A stretch of DNA of 64,000 nucleotides, taken from the NCBI RefSeq assembly GCF_000737335.2, contig NZ_JMCC02000043.1:57748-121747 (forward strand). The letters run 5' to 3'. The DNA is from Enhygromyxa salina (GTDB taxonomy: Bacteria > Myxococcota_A > Polyangia > Nannocystales > Nannocystaceae). Made by a program: the position numbers and the translations under genes. Under the pieces are notes generated by a model. That model was not told where the DNA came from. It was given only the letters and a program-made list of their open reading frames with translations, and did not search any database. Positions 49,789 to 59,438 of this stretch are shown piece by piece; within the stretch, counting starts at the first letter, position 1; each line of letters begins with the position of its first letter.

Positions 49789-49856
49789 GCGGGACTGTAC
49801 CCCGCCTGCACCTAAATCCCACTGTCCACCCCTCGCATCTGCTACCGTGGCGGCCC

Positions 49857-51707
49857 GTGAACGAGGGTTCTCAGCCAGGCGAGCATGCCGACGATCAGGT
49901 CAAGGGTCGAGGTCTGGGTGACCGCAGCTGGACGCCTCCGGTCCGCCCCGACCCGGTCTCGCTGATCGAGCAGCGGCAAAAGGACCTTCGCCTGCCGCTG
50001 CGGGGCTGGGTCGTACCCTTCGCCGCCCTCGGCACCGTCGCGGGCCTGTTCTTCGCGCTCTCGACCATCTTCGATCTGCTGCTTGGGGCCAACTTCACCG
50101 GTCGCGGGTTGGTCGACGCGCTGCTCTCGATCGAGCCCAGCCAGGCCACCAACACCCTCGGCAGCCTTGGCGAGATCATGGCTGCGGTCCTGGGCCTCGC
50201 GCTCACGGTGTCCAGCATCATCGTGCAGTTGGCGGCGACGCGGTTCACCCCAATCGTGACCTCGCTGTTCTTGCGCGACCGCACCAATCAGCGCGTGCTG
50301 AGCTTCTTCGTGGTCTGCAACATCTATGTGCTGTGGATCAACTTCGTCGTTGGCCCAGCGTCGGTGCCCAGCTGGGGCGTGCTCGTGTCAATGCTGCTGA
50401 TGACGGCCAGCTTGCTGCTGCTGTTTCCCTACTTCGTGTTCGTGTTCAACTTCCTCGAGCCCGACTCGATCATCTCGCGGATCACGACCGACGGCCTGGC
50501 TGCGTCAACCCCCTATCGCGGTCGCGGGCGCAGCTCGATCGGCACCCGTCAGCGCGAGGCCACCCAGGGCGTCGAGCACCTCGCCAACATCGGCCTCAAC
50601 GCGGTCCAGCAGCAAGACAAGAACATCGCATCGAGCGCGACCAACGCCTTGTCCAACTACGCGATCTACTACGGGGACACCAAGGCTGGGATGGTCAACA
50701 CCTGGCACTCGATCCCAGATTGGAACCGCCAGAGCCCCGACTTCGTCAGCCTGTCCGACGAGGCCGTCGACGATCTTCGCAACCGCGGGATCTGGCTCGA
50801 GTGGAAGATCCTCCGCCAGTACCAGATGTTGTACGGCGAGGGCCTCGAGCGCATGAAGGACCTGTGCTACCTGATTGCGATCAACACCCGCCGGCTGGGT
50901 GAGGCCGCCGCGCGGCACGGGGATCTGCCGGCCCTGGACCTCTCAATCAAGTTCTTCAACACCTACCTGCGCGCCACGATCAACGCCAACGACATTCGCA
51001 CCTGCTACAACATCCTGCATCAGTATCGGCAGCTCGGTGAGTTCGTGATCGAGCACCTCGACACCAAGGCCGAAGATCTGATCCTCGATGAGCCGATGAG
51101 CATGACGTCCACGCTCACGGTCACGATCGGCGCCCCCGCCGGGGATCTGAGCGAGCTCGAGCGCCGCGGCCTCGAGATCGCCCGCTACATGCGCTACTAC
51201 AGCGGCATCGCGTTTGGGCGCAGCATGGCCTTCATCACAGAGGTCATCGCCCACGACGTGGGTGCCCTGTGCGCCAAGGCGTTCCACACCGACTCGCAGT
51301 ATCACGACGAGCTGCTCGCAACCTTCTTGCGGGTCGACGACAGCACCGAGACCGCCCACTCCGACACCACATTGCAGGGCGTGCGCCGGGCCCAGGTCAA
51401 GCTCGCAACGACCTACATGCTCAATGGTGCCGAGTCGCTCGCCCGCCGGATCCAGGCCGACATGAAGAACGAGCCGGCGGATCGCATGCTCGGGATCTGG
51501 CAGCTGCTCGCGGCCTTGCGGACCCGTGAATTCTGGGAGGTCAATGATCGGGGCTCGAACTTCGACTACCTGACCGACGAGCAGAAGGGCCAGCTGCCGC
51601 TGTTCTTCTCGTGGTTCCCGTCGCTCAACAAGGTCGCCCTCGAGGCGATGCGCACCGGCGCCTTCGAGCCCCCGGGAGCCCCCAAAATCGTCCCAAACAC
51701 ACCTTAG
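49857..51707 (+). CDS. DUF2254-like membrane protein
   Basis: 616 residues from GTG 49857. N-terminal soluble tail, then four membrane helices: GWVVPFAALGTVAGLFFAL, IMAAVLGLALTVSSIIVQLA, SFFVVCNIYVLWINFVVG and LVSMLLMTASLLLLFPYF. A long cytoplasmic C-terminal region without membrane segments follows (FKNTYLRATINANDIRT-type helices). The arrangement fits the DUF2254 predicted membrane protein family; function unknown. The 3' side runs into the palindromic repeat at 51708. Confidence 0.75.
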   Translation: MNEGSQPGEHADDQVKGRGLGDRSWTPPVRPDPVSLIEQRQKDLRLPLRGWVVPFAALGTVAGLFFALSTIFDLLLGANFTGRGLVDALLSIEPSQATNTLGSLGEIMAAVLGLALTVSSIIVQLAATRFTPIVTSLFLRDRTNQRVLSFFVVCNIYVLWINFVVGPASVPSWGVLVSMLLMTASLLLLFPYFVFVFNFLEPDSIISRITTDGLAASTPYRGRGRSSIGTRQREATQGVEHLANIGLNAVQQQDKNIASSATNALSNYAIYYGDTKAGMVNTWHSIPDWNRQSPDFVSLSDEAVDDLRNRGIWLEWKILRQYQMLYGEGLERMKDLCYLIAINTRRLGEAAARHGDLPALDLSIKFFNTYLRATINANDIRTCYNILHQYRQLGEFVIEHLDTKAEDLILDEPMSMTSTLTVTIGAPAGDLSELERRGLEIARYMRYYSGIAFGRSMAFITEVIAHDVGALCAKAFHTDSQYHDELLATFLRVDDSTETAHSDTTLQGVRRAQVKLATTYMLNGAESLARRIQADMKNEPADRMLGIWQLLAALRTREFWEVNDRGSNFDYLTDEQKGQLPLFFSWFPSLNKVALEAMRTGAFEPPGAPKIVPNTP

Positions 51708-52080
51708 GACCCCCACAGCCACCTTCGCACTTCGCGGTCACTCGCTTCGCTCGCTCCCAATGGGCTGGCTGTTCGCTACCGCATGTGTGGCCCCCTAGAA
51801 GGGGGCTCTCGTCTGGGCGCTAACGGCCACCGCTCGGCGCTCCATCTGCGTGGTCGGCATCCGGCTTGAGACCCGAAGCCGGAGCGCCAACCGGTGACCG
51901 CGGGTCTAAGGACCCGACGAAGAGCGAGTCCCCCCACGCAGATGGAGCGCCCCCCGGTGGCCGTGAGCGCTCAGACAAGAGCCCCCTTCTAGGGGGCCAC
52001 ACATGCGGTAGCGAACAGCCAGCCCCTTGGGAGCGAGCGAAGCGAGTGACCGCGAAGTGCGAAACCGCCTGTGGGGGTCT
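51708..52080. repeat. ~372-bp large inverted repeat (copies C and D of the dispersed family)
   Basis: Copy C (51708-51809, reverse orientation) and copy D (51979-52080, forward) face each other, with further pairing inside (ggcgctccatctgcgtgg at 51836-51853 against ccacgcagatggagcgcc at 51934-51951). Together they form one extended cruciform-capable palindrome between the convergent DUF2254-like and beta-barrel genes. It may double as a bidirectional terminator. Confidence 0.85.
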
Positions 52081-52083
52081 AAT

Positions 52084-54210
52084 TTAGAACCGGATGCCGA
52101 GTTGGGCTTGGACCGTCTGCGCCGCGCGGGCGTCCACGCGGTTCGTGGTCGGATCCCCGTTCGCGTTGACCCCCGAGAGCACCGGGTTCCAGGCCCCAAA
52201 CGGGAACATCGCGCCGTACTGCAGCTGGAAGAAGATCGGCTCTTCCGCGTCGTGATAGCGGACCGACCCAGCGATCTCGAGCCCCCACAGCGAGCGGTCG
52301 CCCGCGAGGGTCCCCCGTTGATCCACCGCCCCCGCAAACTCGACGTCGGCGCGGGCGCTGACGTTGTCTTGGAAGAAGTAGAACGCCGCCCACGGCTTGA
52401 CGTAGGCCGCGTTGGCCACGGTGCCGAGCAGCTCCTTGAACAGCAGCATGTCCTGCATGTACGCGGGGTTGAACCGGAACGTGCCGAACCCTGCATAGTC
52501 GCCACCGTTGGTGGTGGGGAGCGGGGACTGGTACTGATTTCGGTAGGGCTGCGAGCTGTCGCCGCTGGCGAAGCCATGATCGAGCCCGATGTGGAAGCGA
52601 TCTTTGAACAGCCCGTACTTGAACTCCAGCGCGTAGCCGAACTGCAGGACCTTGGTGAGATCCGTGCCGGTCGCCGCGTTGATGTTGAAGTCGTCGGAGC
52701 TGCGATCTTCCGTGAGGTCGCGGTGGCGGAAGTTGCCGACGATCAGGGCCCCTTCGGCCTCGATCCGCATGGTCCGCCAGTTGACGCGCAGCCACAGATC
52801 CGGGGTCAGCAACCAGCCGCGCCGATGCACCAAGCTGGCGGAGTAGTTGTTGAGCCCGCTGTTGCCGTCGTCGTCGAGCAGCCCGTTGCCAAGCGGCACG
52901 CCGGCGTGGCTGAGGCCGTCTAGATCACCGACGGGGTCGGTGTCATCCAGCGATGGGTTGCCGCCAAGCCCGTCACCGAGGCCCGGCGTCCCGATCGCGC
53001 GACCGATCGTCTGCCAGCGCAGCCAAGTCTTGAGCCCGTAGTTGACGACCGGGGTGCCCGACGACAGCTTGCGCTGCAGCATCGCGGCGTCGTCGCGGCG
53101 CTCGATCCACACGCCAAACTGGTGAACGTTGTCGTAGAGCTCGGCCGACAGGGTCTGGGCCACGAGGTTGCCGCTCTCCCACTCCGGGCCAAGCAGCTGG
53201 GCGGTGGTGGGCCCGCTGGCGGCCCAGTCGTAGCTGACGCCAAGCGTCATCGCGTTGCGCTTGTCGGGCCCAAAGTCGAAGGTCAGCCGCACGCTGTCGC
53301 TCGAGTCGCCGTAGTCGGTGTCGACCATGCGAATGATGTCGGACTTCTCGCCGCGCGCGTAGCCGTTGCCGTCGTTCTGGACGATGCCAAGGCCCCAGTG
53401 GTTGGGCATCCGACCAAACTCCAGGGTCATGCCAAAGCCGAACCGGATCTCACCCCAAGCCCGCTTGACCGTGATGCTGTCGTTGAACGAGTTGACGCCG
53501 TCTTGCGGGGCGTACTGCGTGCGCGTGAACAGATCCGTCGGCGCCCACGGGCTCTCGCCCGCGAAGCTGTCGGGGGTGCTGCCGAGCACCAGGTTGTCGA
53601 GCAGATCCACCTGCGAGTGGATCTTGACCGTGTCGGTCACGTGAATCGTGGGCTCGAGGCGCAGGCGCATGTTTGCGCCGGCCGTGCTCCGCCGCCGCTT
53701 GCACAGGGTGTTCACGCGACTGGGCGAGACCCCGCGCGCGCTCAGCTGCGCCGCACACCCAGCGTCGTTGGCCCGCAGCGAGTTCGTCTCCGAGAACTCG
53801 CCCATCTCCGAGGGCGGAAGGAAAAATTTGTTGTCGAGCCCGTCTTGCTCTGTGAAGAACAGATCGAGGTCGAGGCGGTGGAAGAAGTCCGCCCGCATGC
53901 GCAGGTTGCCGTGCAGCTCGAACAGCTGCAGGCGCCGACGCCCCTCGGGCTGGGCCGGCACCGGGACCACGGGCGCGAGGGCTCCCTTGTCCTTGGGCGC
54001 GGCCTCGGCTGGGCCGTCCTTGTCTTTGTCGCCGCCGGTTGGCGGAGCCGCACCGCCACCAGGCATGCCCCCTCCGCCCATGCCCCCCGGAGGTGGCTGC
54101 ATGGCAGAGGCCGTTGCAGGGATCCCGAGCCCAAGCACGAGGGCGAGGACCGGCAGCGATACCGCGAGGGCCGGTCCACCGAGGGAGGGGAGTCGCCGTG
54201 GTTCGGGCAT
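52084..54210 (-). CDS. TIGR04551-like predicted beta-barrel protein
   Basis: 708 residues. Signal peptide ending ...TASA, a Gly/Met/Pro/Lys-rich spacer (residues ~40-85), and a long C-terminal region of alternating strands (RRRLQLFELHGNLRMRADF, NMRLRLEPTIHVTDTVKI, GLKTWLRWQTIGRAIG) ending in ...LGIRF, a terminal aromatic typical of outer-membrane barrels. Resembles the myxobacterial TIGR04551 family (from memory; moderate). Predicted outer-membrane protein of unknown function. Starts divergently from the repeat-rich spacer at 54247. Confidence 0.82.
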   Translation of the reverse strand: MPEPRRLPSLGGPALAVSLPVLALVLGLGIPATASAMQPPPGGMGGGGMPGGGAAPPTGGDKDKDGPAEAAPKDKGALAPVVPVPAQPEGRRRLQLFELHGNLRMRADFFHRLDLDLFFTEQDGLDNKFFLPPSEMGEFSETNSLRANDAGCAAQLSARGVSPSRVNTLCKRRRSTAGANMRLRLEPTIHVTDTVKIHSQVDLLDNLVLGSTPDSFAGESPWAPTDLFTRTQYAPQDGVNSFNDSITVKRAWGEIRFGFGMTLEFGRMPNHWGLGIVQNDGNGYARGEKSDIIRMVDTDYGDSSDSVRLTFDFGPDKRNAMTLGVSYDWAASGPTTAQLLGPEWESGNLVAQTLSAELYDNVHQFGVWIERRDDAAMLQRKLSSGTPVVNYGLKTWLRWQTIGRAIGTPGLGDGLGGNPSLDDTDPVGDLDGLSHAGVPLGNGLLDDDGNSGLNNYSASLVHRRGWLLTPDLWLRVNWRTMRIEAEGALIVGNFRHRDLTEDRSSDDFNINAATGTDLTKVLQFGYALEFKYGLFKDRFHIGLDHGFASGDSSQPYRNQYQSPLPTTNGGDYAGFGTFRFNPAYMQDMLLFKELLGTVANAAYVKPWAAFYFFQDNVSARADVEFAGAVDQRGTLAGDRSLWGLEIAGSVRYHDAEEPIFFQLQYGAMFPFGAWNPVLSGVNANGDPTTNRVDARAAQTVQAQLGIRF

Positions 54211-54412
54211 GAAAGCGGGGCACGATAGCCACCGGGCCTAGCAGCGTCAACTCGGCTCAAACCGTCTAGAACGGCCAGAATCAGCGCTTTTCTTGGAATT
54301 CAGCGTGATCCCAGCGGGCGCTGAAAGCGGGACCGGGGTGCCGCGTTGGCAGCTGTTTCCCGCCCGTAGTGCGTGTCGACCGTGGCTGTTCGCCCTTTGC
54401 CGAAGCCACCCG

Positions 54413-54508
54413 CGCCCCTTGCAGGGGCCACACATGCCCCCGCGAACAGCCGGCCCGTTGGGAGCGAGCGCAGCGAGTGACCTGCAAAGTGCGAAGGTGC
54501 GTGTGGTG
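54413..54508 (+). repeat. Dispersed palindromic repeat family, copy E
   Basis: Unit starting gccccttgcaggggccacac, containing ttgggagcgagcgcagcgag and ending gtgcgtgtggtg. Same family as copies A-D and F. Confidence 0.8.
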
Positions 54509-54540
54509 CGGGTGCGAAGGCGGGTGCGGGGTGCAGAAAA

Positions 54541-54637
54541 GCCCCCTTGCAGGGGGCCACACATGCCCCCGCGAACAGCCGGCCCGTTGGGAGCGAGCGC
54601 AGCGAGTGACCTGCGAAGTGCGAAGGTGCGTGTGGGG
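54541..54637 (+). repeat. Dispersed palindromic repeat family, copy F
   Basis: Tandem-oriented relative of copy E, starting gcccccttgcagggggccac. It ends 29 bases before the GTG of the nagZ gene; no other gene lies in 54211-54665. Confidence 0.8.
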
Positions 54638-54665
54638 GTAACAATAAACACCTAAAGTCTCGCGG

Positions 54666-55784
54666 GTGAGCGGCAGCACGTGGCAGCCAGGTCAGTTGTT
54701 GTTCGTCGGGTTCTCGGGGCTGACGGTCCCGCCAGATCTCGGCCAGCGGATCCGCGAAGGCCGAGTCGGCGGGGTCGTGTTGTTCAAGCGCAACATCGCC
54801 GATCCCGAGCAGCTGCGCGCGTTGACCCGCAAGCTCCACGAGCTCGCCCCGGCCGACGCCCCGCTCACGATCGCGATCGATCAAGAAGGCGGCCGGGTCC
54901 AACGGCTGCGGGATCCATGGACCGAGTGGCCGCCGATGCGGACCCTTGGCGGCGGGCCAACGCAGGACACCAGCGCGTTCGCCAGCGCGCTGGCGCTCGA
55001 GCTGCTCGACGCCGGCATCGATCTCGACTTCGCCCCGGTCGTCGACGTGGACAGCAACCCCGACAACCCCGTGATCGGGGATCGCAGCTTCGCCCGGGAT
55101 CCCGCCACCGTCGGGCGCCACGCGGCGGCCTTCATCACGGCGATGCAGGACCGCGGCGTCGCCACTTGTGCCAAGCACTTCCCCGGACACGGCGACACCG
55201 ACCTCGACAGCCACCTCGCGCTGCCCCGCCTCGAGCTCGAGCGCGACCGGCTCGAGCGCACCGAGCTCCCCCCCTTCCGGGCCGCGATCGAAGCCGAGGT
55301 CGCCTCGATCATGACCGCCCACGTCCTGTTCCCGAAGCTCGATCCCAAGCGCCCTGCCACGCTCTCGCCCGAGGTCATGGGCATGCTCCGGGCCGAGCTG
55401 GCCTATGACGGCCTGGTGTTCTCCGACGACATCGAGATGAAGGCCGTCGCGGATCACTTCAGCGTTGAAGATCGCAGCCTTGGTTGCCTGCGCGCTGGCG
55501 TGGACGTGATCTTGGTCTGCTCCCAAGCAGATCTGCGCGAAGAGGTCCTCGCCAAGCTCGAGCGCGCCCCGGATCAACTCCTCGAGCACCCCCTGCGCCG
55601 CCTCGCCGGCTTCAAGCAGCGCTACGGCAAGACCGTCCGGGTGGTCCCGCTGACGGAGGCCGGGCCCCCCTTCGCCAGCCACCAAGCCCTCGCGGATCGG
55701 CTTCGCACCAGCCCCGTCGCCCACGACCAAGTCGCCCACGACCAAGTCGCCCACGACCAAGTCGACCCAACCGAGCGCTCGTGA
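54666..55784 (+). CDS. nagZ: Beta-N-acetylhexosaminidase NagZ
   Basis: 372 residues from GTG 54666. GH3 enzyme that removes N-acetylglucosamine from anhydromuropeptides in peptidoglycan recycling, cytoplasmic. Seen: VLFKRNIADPEQLRALT, VVDVDSNPDNPVIGDRSF, the catalytic His-Asp loop KHFPGHGDTDLDSH (about residue 170) and the nucleophile region VFSDDIEMKAV (Asp about 253). The last residues are VAHDQ repeated three times by a 15-base tandem duplication. Confidence 0.95.
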   Translation: MSGSTWQPGQLLFVGFSGLTVPPDLGQRIREGRVGGVVLFKRNIADPEQLRALTRKLHELAPADAPLTIAIDQEGGRVQRLRDPWTEWPPMRTLGGGPTQDTSAFASALALELLDAGIDLDFAPVVDVDSNPDNPVIGDRSFARDPATVGRHAAAFITAMQDRGVATCAKHFPGHGDTDLDSHLALPRLELERDRLERTELPPFRAAIEAEVASIMTAHVLFPKLDPKRPATLSPEVMGMLRAELAYDGLVFSDDIEMKAVADHFSVEDRSLGCLRAGVDVILVCSQADLREEVLAKLERAPDQLLEHPLRRLAGFKQRYGKTVRVVPLTEAGPPFASHQALADRLRTSPVAHDQVAHDQVAHDQVDPTERS

Positions 55785-55811
55785 GCCGCGGGCCTGAACC
55801 CGCAGGCGGCT

Positions 55812-57500
55812 TCACTCATGGTGCTTCGCGTCAACCGGCTTGACCAACGCGTTCGCAACCAAGGCCAACACCAACAACCCCGCCATCAACAGCATCGTCG
55901 AGTCGTACAAGCCCGCCGTGGGATCCCGCGTCCCCGCCGGGGCGATCTCCATCAGCTTCGCCAGCGTCACCGTCTTGGCCTCGACCAGCATCGGCAGCTG
56001 ATCCAGCCCCGCCCCAAAGCTTCGCTGAAACTGGGCCGGATCAACCTTCCCAGCCAATTCGACGATCCCATGCTCGACCGCGCGGGCCCGCAGCGAGGTG
56101 ATCGCCAGCGGCCCCAGCACCCCCGCGGTGCTCCACGCGGTCAGCAACCGGCCATGGATGCCGCCCACGTACTTGGTCCCAAAGATGTCCGCCAGGTAGG
56201 CCGGGATCGTTGCGAACCCGCCCCCGTACATCGTGAAGATCAGCATCGTCGCCGCATAGAACACGACCAGCCACACGAGCTCGGGCGAGGCGCTGACCTG
56301 CGCCGCGGTCCACGGGATCGACAGGTACAGCGCGATCCCAACCACGAAGAACACGTAGTAGGTGTTCTTGCGCCCGATCTTGTCCGAGGCGCTGGCCCAC
56401 ATGAACCGGCCGGCCATGTTGAACACGCTGATCATCGTCACGTAGGTCGCGGCGAACGCCCCGTCCACGATCGTTGGCAAGGTCGTGCCAAAGATCTCGG
56501 TCATCATGGTCTTGGCCACGCCAATCACCCCGATCCCCGCCGTCACGTTGAAGCACAGCACGATCCACAGCAGGTAGAACTGCGGGGTCTTGTGGGCCTG
56601 ATCAATGTGCACGTTGTGGGTGGTGATCATCCGCGCGGTCGCGGTTGACTTGTCGGGTGGGGTCCAACCATCGGGCTTCCAATTTGGCGCAGGCACGCGA
56701 AACGAGAACGCGGCGACCAGCATGACCACGAAGTACACGGCCCCGAGCGCGAAGAAGGTCTCGGCCGCGCCGGAGCTGCCGGTCCCCACTTCGTACACGC
56801 CGGCCTTGGCGGGCACGAGCAGCTTCGCGCCCTCTTCGGCGCCGATCACCACGACCTCGCGCAGGTCTTCGCCAACCCGGGCGAGCCGGCGGCCAGCTTG
56901 GGTGACCAGCTCGAGCTCGGCGACCGAGCCGAGTCGCTCGGGCGCGCGATAAAAGAGCTTGAGCAGCGCCTCTTTCATGGGCGCGGCGATCATGGCCCCG
57001 CCGCCAAAGCCCATGATCGCCATGCCTGCGGCCATGCCACGCCGATCCGGGAACCACCGAATCAGCGTGCTGACCGGCGACACGTAGCCAAGCCCAAGCC
57101 CGCAGCCGCCAAGCACCCCATAACCCAGGTACAGCAGCCACAGCTGATGGGTCAGGATCCCGAGCCCCCCAACCGCGAAGCCGCCGCCCCACAGGCACGC
57201 AGCGACGACCCCGACCATGCGCGGGCCAACCTCCTCGAGCCACTTGCCCGCGACCGCGGCGGACAAGCCCAGGAACACGATCGCAACCGAGAAGATGCGC
57301 GTGACGTCTTCCAGGGCCCAGTCGCCGGCCGCGGCCCCGACCACCCCAAGCGCCTTGGTCAGCGGCGGGTTGAAGATGCTCCACGCGTAGACCGAGCCAA
57401 TGCACAAGTGAATCGCGATCGACGCCGGCGGCACCCGCCAGCGATTGAACCCCGGCGGCGCGACGATGTGATCCTTGTGCAGGCGTTGGAACAGGCCCAT
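55812..57500 (-). CDS. OFA-family major facilitator (oxalate/formate antiporter-like)
   Basis: 562 residues, 12 membrane helices. Signature of the OFA/MCT-like MFS group: IHLCIGSVYAWSIFNPPLTKALG (helix 1), GVLGGCGLGLGYVSPVSTLIRWFPDRRGMAAGMAI, AGRFMWASASDKIGRKNTYYV, and a long cytoplasmic region in the middle (about residues 210-285) with TPPDKSTATARMITTHNVHIDQ. Exchanges small carboxylates such as oxalate/formate or pyruvate; the substrate is undetermined. Confidence 0.92.
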   Translation of the reverse strand: MGLFQRLHKDHIVAPPGFNRWRVPPASIAIHLCIGSVYAWSIFNPPLTKALGVVGAAAGDWALEDVTRIFSVAIVFLGLSAAVAGKWLEEVGPRMVGVVAACLWGGGFAVGGLGILTHQLWLLYLGYGVLGGCGLGLGYVSPVSTLIRWFPDRRGMAAGMAIMGFGGGAMIAAPMKEALLKLFYRAPERLGSVAELELVTQAGRRLARVGEDLREVVVIGAEEGAKLLVPAKAGVYEVGTGSSGAAETFFALGAVYFVVMLVAAFSFRVPAPNWKPDGWTPPDKSTATARMITTHNVHIDQAHKTPQFYLLWIVLCFNVTAGIGVIGVAKTMMTEIFGTTLPTIVDGAFAATYVTMISVFNMAGRFMWASASDKIGRKNTYYVFFVVGIALYLSIPWTAAQVSASPELVWLVVFYAATMLIFTMYGGGFATIPAYLADIFGTKYVGGIHGRLLTAWSTAGVLGPLAITSLRARAVEHGIVELAGKVDPAQFQRSFGAGLDQLPMLVEAKTVTLAKLMEIAPAGTRDPTAGLYDSTMLLMAGLLVLALVANALVKPVDAKHHE

Positions 57501-57604
57501 CTAGCGTGATGCTAGCAGGGGACGGAAGTTCGGCGCGGTCGTCAGATGCGTCGCTGCGTGCCGAGGCTACGGCGCGAAGGCGAAGCCGAAGTCGTATTAC
57601 TAGA

Positions 57605-58576
57605 TCAGCCCCACTTGACGGGGAGATCGTTGGTCAGCACGACCGTCGGGAACTGCTTTTGGGTCGCGAGCATGGCCATGACCACGTCGTTGATCGTCGC
57701 GTCGTCACCAACGTCGATGATGATCGTGCCCTTGTTGGGATAGCGCTTCTTCACCGCCACCATCTGCGCGGCGAGATCCTTCCAACCGGTGCCCGTGATG
57801 TTCGACGAGAACCGGGGGTGCGCGGCGCTGATCGTGAACGACTCGCCGGGCCCAAGCGTGACCCGCAGTGCCAGGGCGTTGTCACCCGGGGCAACCCGCA
57901 TGCCGCCCGGCGGCAACAGATAGAAGGGGCGGGCGCGCAGGCCCGCGTTGCTGCCGTTGACCAACAGCGAGAAGCTTGGCGGCTCACCCGGCCGGGTCTC
58001 GGCGATCGCGTAGGCCAGCTCGACCAGGGTCTTGGCCGGCACGCTGGCCTCGAGCCCAAACAACACCCGGCTCGGGACCTCGAGCACGTAGGTCTGGGCC
58101 TCTTCGAGGGCCTCCAACCACAGCCGCCGAAACGGGCTCCACAGCGACGCCTTGCACCCGCTCTTGCACTCGCGCGAGGCCGGCCCCGGTGGCACGACGC
58201 CGCCCGTGAGCGCGAGGATCTCTTCGTCGAACACCAGCAGCCTCTGCGGCGTGGCGGTGATGTAGATGCCGGGCTCGACGCTGCTGCCGTTGGCCAGCGG
58301 GAGGTTCTCGGAGCCAAACAACGCGTTGATCTGCGTGAGCACGACGGTGTCGAAGCCCTGCAGGGTCTGGGGCGCTGCTTGGGCTTGGATCAGATCACCG
58401 AGCGAGGGTGGCTCGGGCAATTGCGAGGCCAAGGCCGAGACCGAGGCCTCGAGCGACGCGTCGACGCGGGAGGTCGCGTCGATCGTGTTCACCACGTTTA
58501 CGGAGTTCACGGAGTTCAGGGAGCTCAGCGGGCTCGCAGCCAGGAGCGCCGTGGTCAGTATCGCCAGCTTCGCCAT
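57605..58576 (-). CDS. Secreted protein with ExbD/TolR-like C-terminal domain
   Basis: 323 residues. Signal-like N-terminus with a repetitive SLNSVNSVNVVN. The middle contains ALTGGVVPPGPASRECKSGC and FSLLVNGSNAGLRARPFYL. The C-terminal 45 residues (KGTIIIDVGDDATINDVVMA, LATQKQF) match the periplasmic domain of ExbD/TolR biopolymer-transport proteins. No transmembrane ExbD segment and no ExbB/TolQ neighbour is present, so energy transduction is unlikely in the usual way. Starts directly after the stop of the preceding lipoprotein gene (same operon). Confidence 0.8.
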   Translation of the reverse strand: MAKLAILTTALLAASPLSSLNSVNSVNVVNTIDATSRVDASLEASVSALASQLPEPPSLGDLIQAQAAPQTLQGFDTVVLTQINALFGSENLPLANGSSVEPGIYITATPQRLLVFDEEILALTGGVVPPGPASRECKSGCKASLWSPFRRLWLEALEEAQTYVLEVPSRVLFGLEASVPAKTLVELAYAIAETRPGEPPSFSLLVNGSNAGLRARPFYLLPPGGMRVAPGDNALALRVTLGPGESFTISAAHPRFSSNITGTGWKDLAAQMVAVKKRYPNKGTIIIDVGDDATINDVVMAMLATQKQFPTVVLTNDLPVKWG

Positions 58577-58577
58577 A

Positions 58578-59357
58578 TTAAAACTCCTCGATCGGGATGG
58601 GGATCCAGCGGGTGTCGACGGTGCCCTCGCGGATCACCCCGAGCGTCGTCGTGCTACCAACCGTGCGGTTGCGGAGCCGTCCTTCGACGTGCTCATCGGC
58701 GAGCGGCCCGCCATCGAGCCACGTCGGGAGGCTCGTCAGCATGCCGACGACGACCTGTCGCTCGTCTTCTTTGGCGGTGGCGACCCAGATCTCGTAGGGG
58801 TCGCCGAAGCAGGTCATGTGCACCAACCAGCCGTCCGAGAGGCCGTCTTCGGCCTCACTGGCCAGGGCGGTGACGAGCTGCTCGAAGTCGCTGCGCCACA
58901 GGCCCAGATCTTTCATCCGGGTCTGCACGCGGCTGACGACCCTTGGCAGCAGCGCAGCGAGCGGCGTCGCGGACTCGGGCTGGCACTCGGCCCCGCGCAG
59001 CGGCTCGCGGTAGCGGGCGGTCAGGACCACGAAGCGATCCTGGACCGCATAGGCGTCCCGGTGATGCTCGAGCTCCCGGCGAAGGGCCTGCAAGATCGAC
59101 GTGGGCGAACCAGCGCCCAGCCAGTGCAGCAACGCGAACGCGTCCCACGAACCCTGCTTGGGATCTCGGGTCACGCAGCCGCCACCCTCGCTCTCGACGC
59201 AGTGCACAAAGGACGTGGCGGCGCGCCGAGCTGGCTCAGCCGGCCCAACAGTCTGGGCCTCGCCGGTTTTGGTCTGACAGGCGCTGGTTGCCACCGCAGC
59301 GGCAACCACCAGGCCCATCGTGAGATGGTGTCGAGCTCGCGGCGCGAACCTATGCAT
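58578..59357 (-). CDS. Predicted lipoprotein, unknown family
   Basis: 259 residues. Signal peptide with the lipobox TSAC (Cys27). Followed by a helical domain (DAFALLHWLGAGSPTSILQA, DLGLWRSDFEQLVTALASE) and a C-terminal strand-rich part. Operonic with the ExbD-like gene (one base between stop and start). No family recognised; probably a partner of that protein in the envelope. Confidence 0.85.
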   Translation of the reverse strand: MHRFAPRARHHLTMGLVVAAAVATSACQTKTGEAQTVGPAEPARRAATSFVHCVESEGGGCVTRDPKQGSWDAFALLHWLGAGSPTSILQALRRELEHHRDAYAVQDRFVVLTARYREPLRGAECQPESATPLAALLPRVVSRVQTRMKDLGLWRSDFEQLVTALASEAEDGLSDGWLVHMTCFGDPYEIWVATAKEDERQVVVGMLTSLPTWLDGGPLADEHVEGRLRNRTVGSTTTLGVIREGTVDTRWIPIPIEEF

Positions 59358-59438
59358 GCGTTCCTCCAGCCACGTGAGCGGCTCCGGTCCACGAGTAACA
59401 GCCGCTGCCCGAATTGAGCAACAAAACTGAGTATAGCG

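Noticed and set aside
54247..54655. Repetitive open frames upstream of nagZ
   Set aside because: These peptides are translations of repeat copies E and F and recur in every copy on both strands, so they are not genes.
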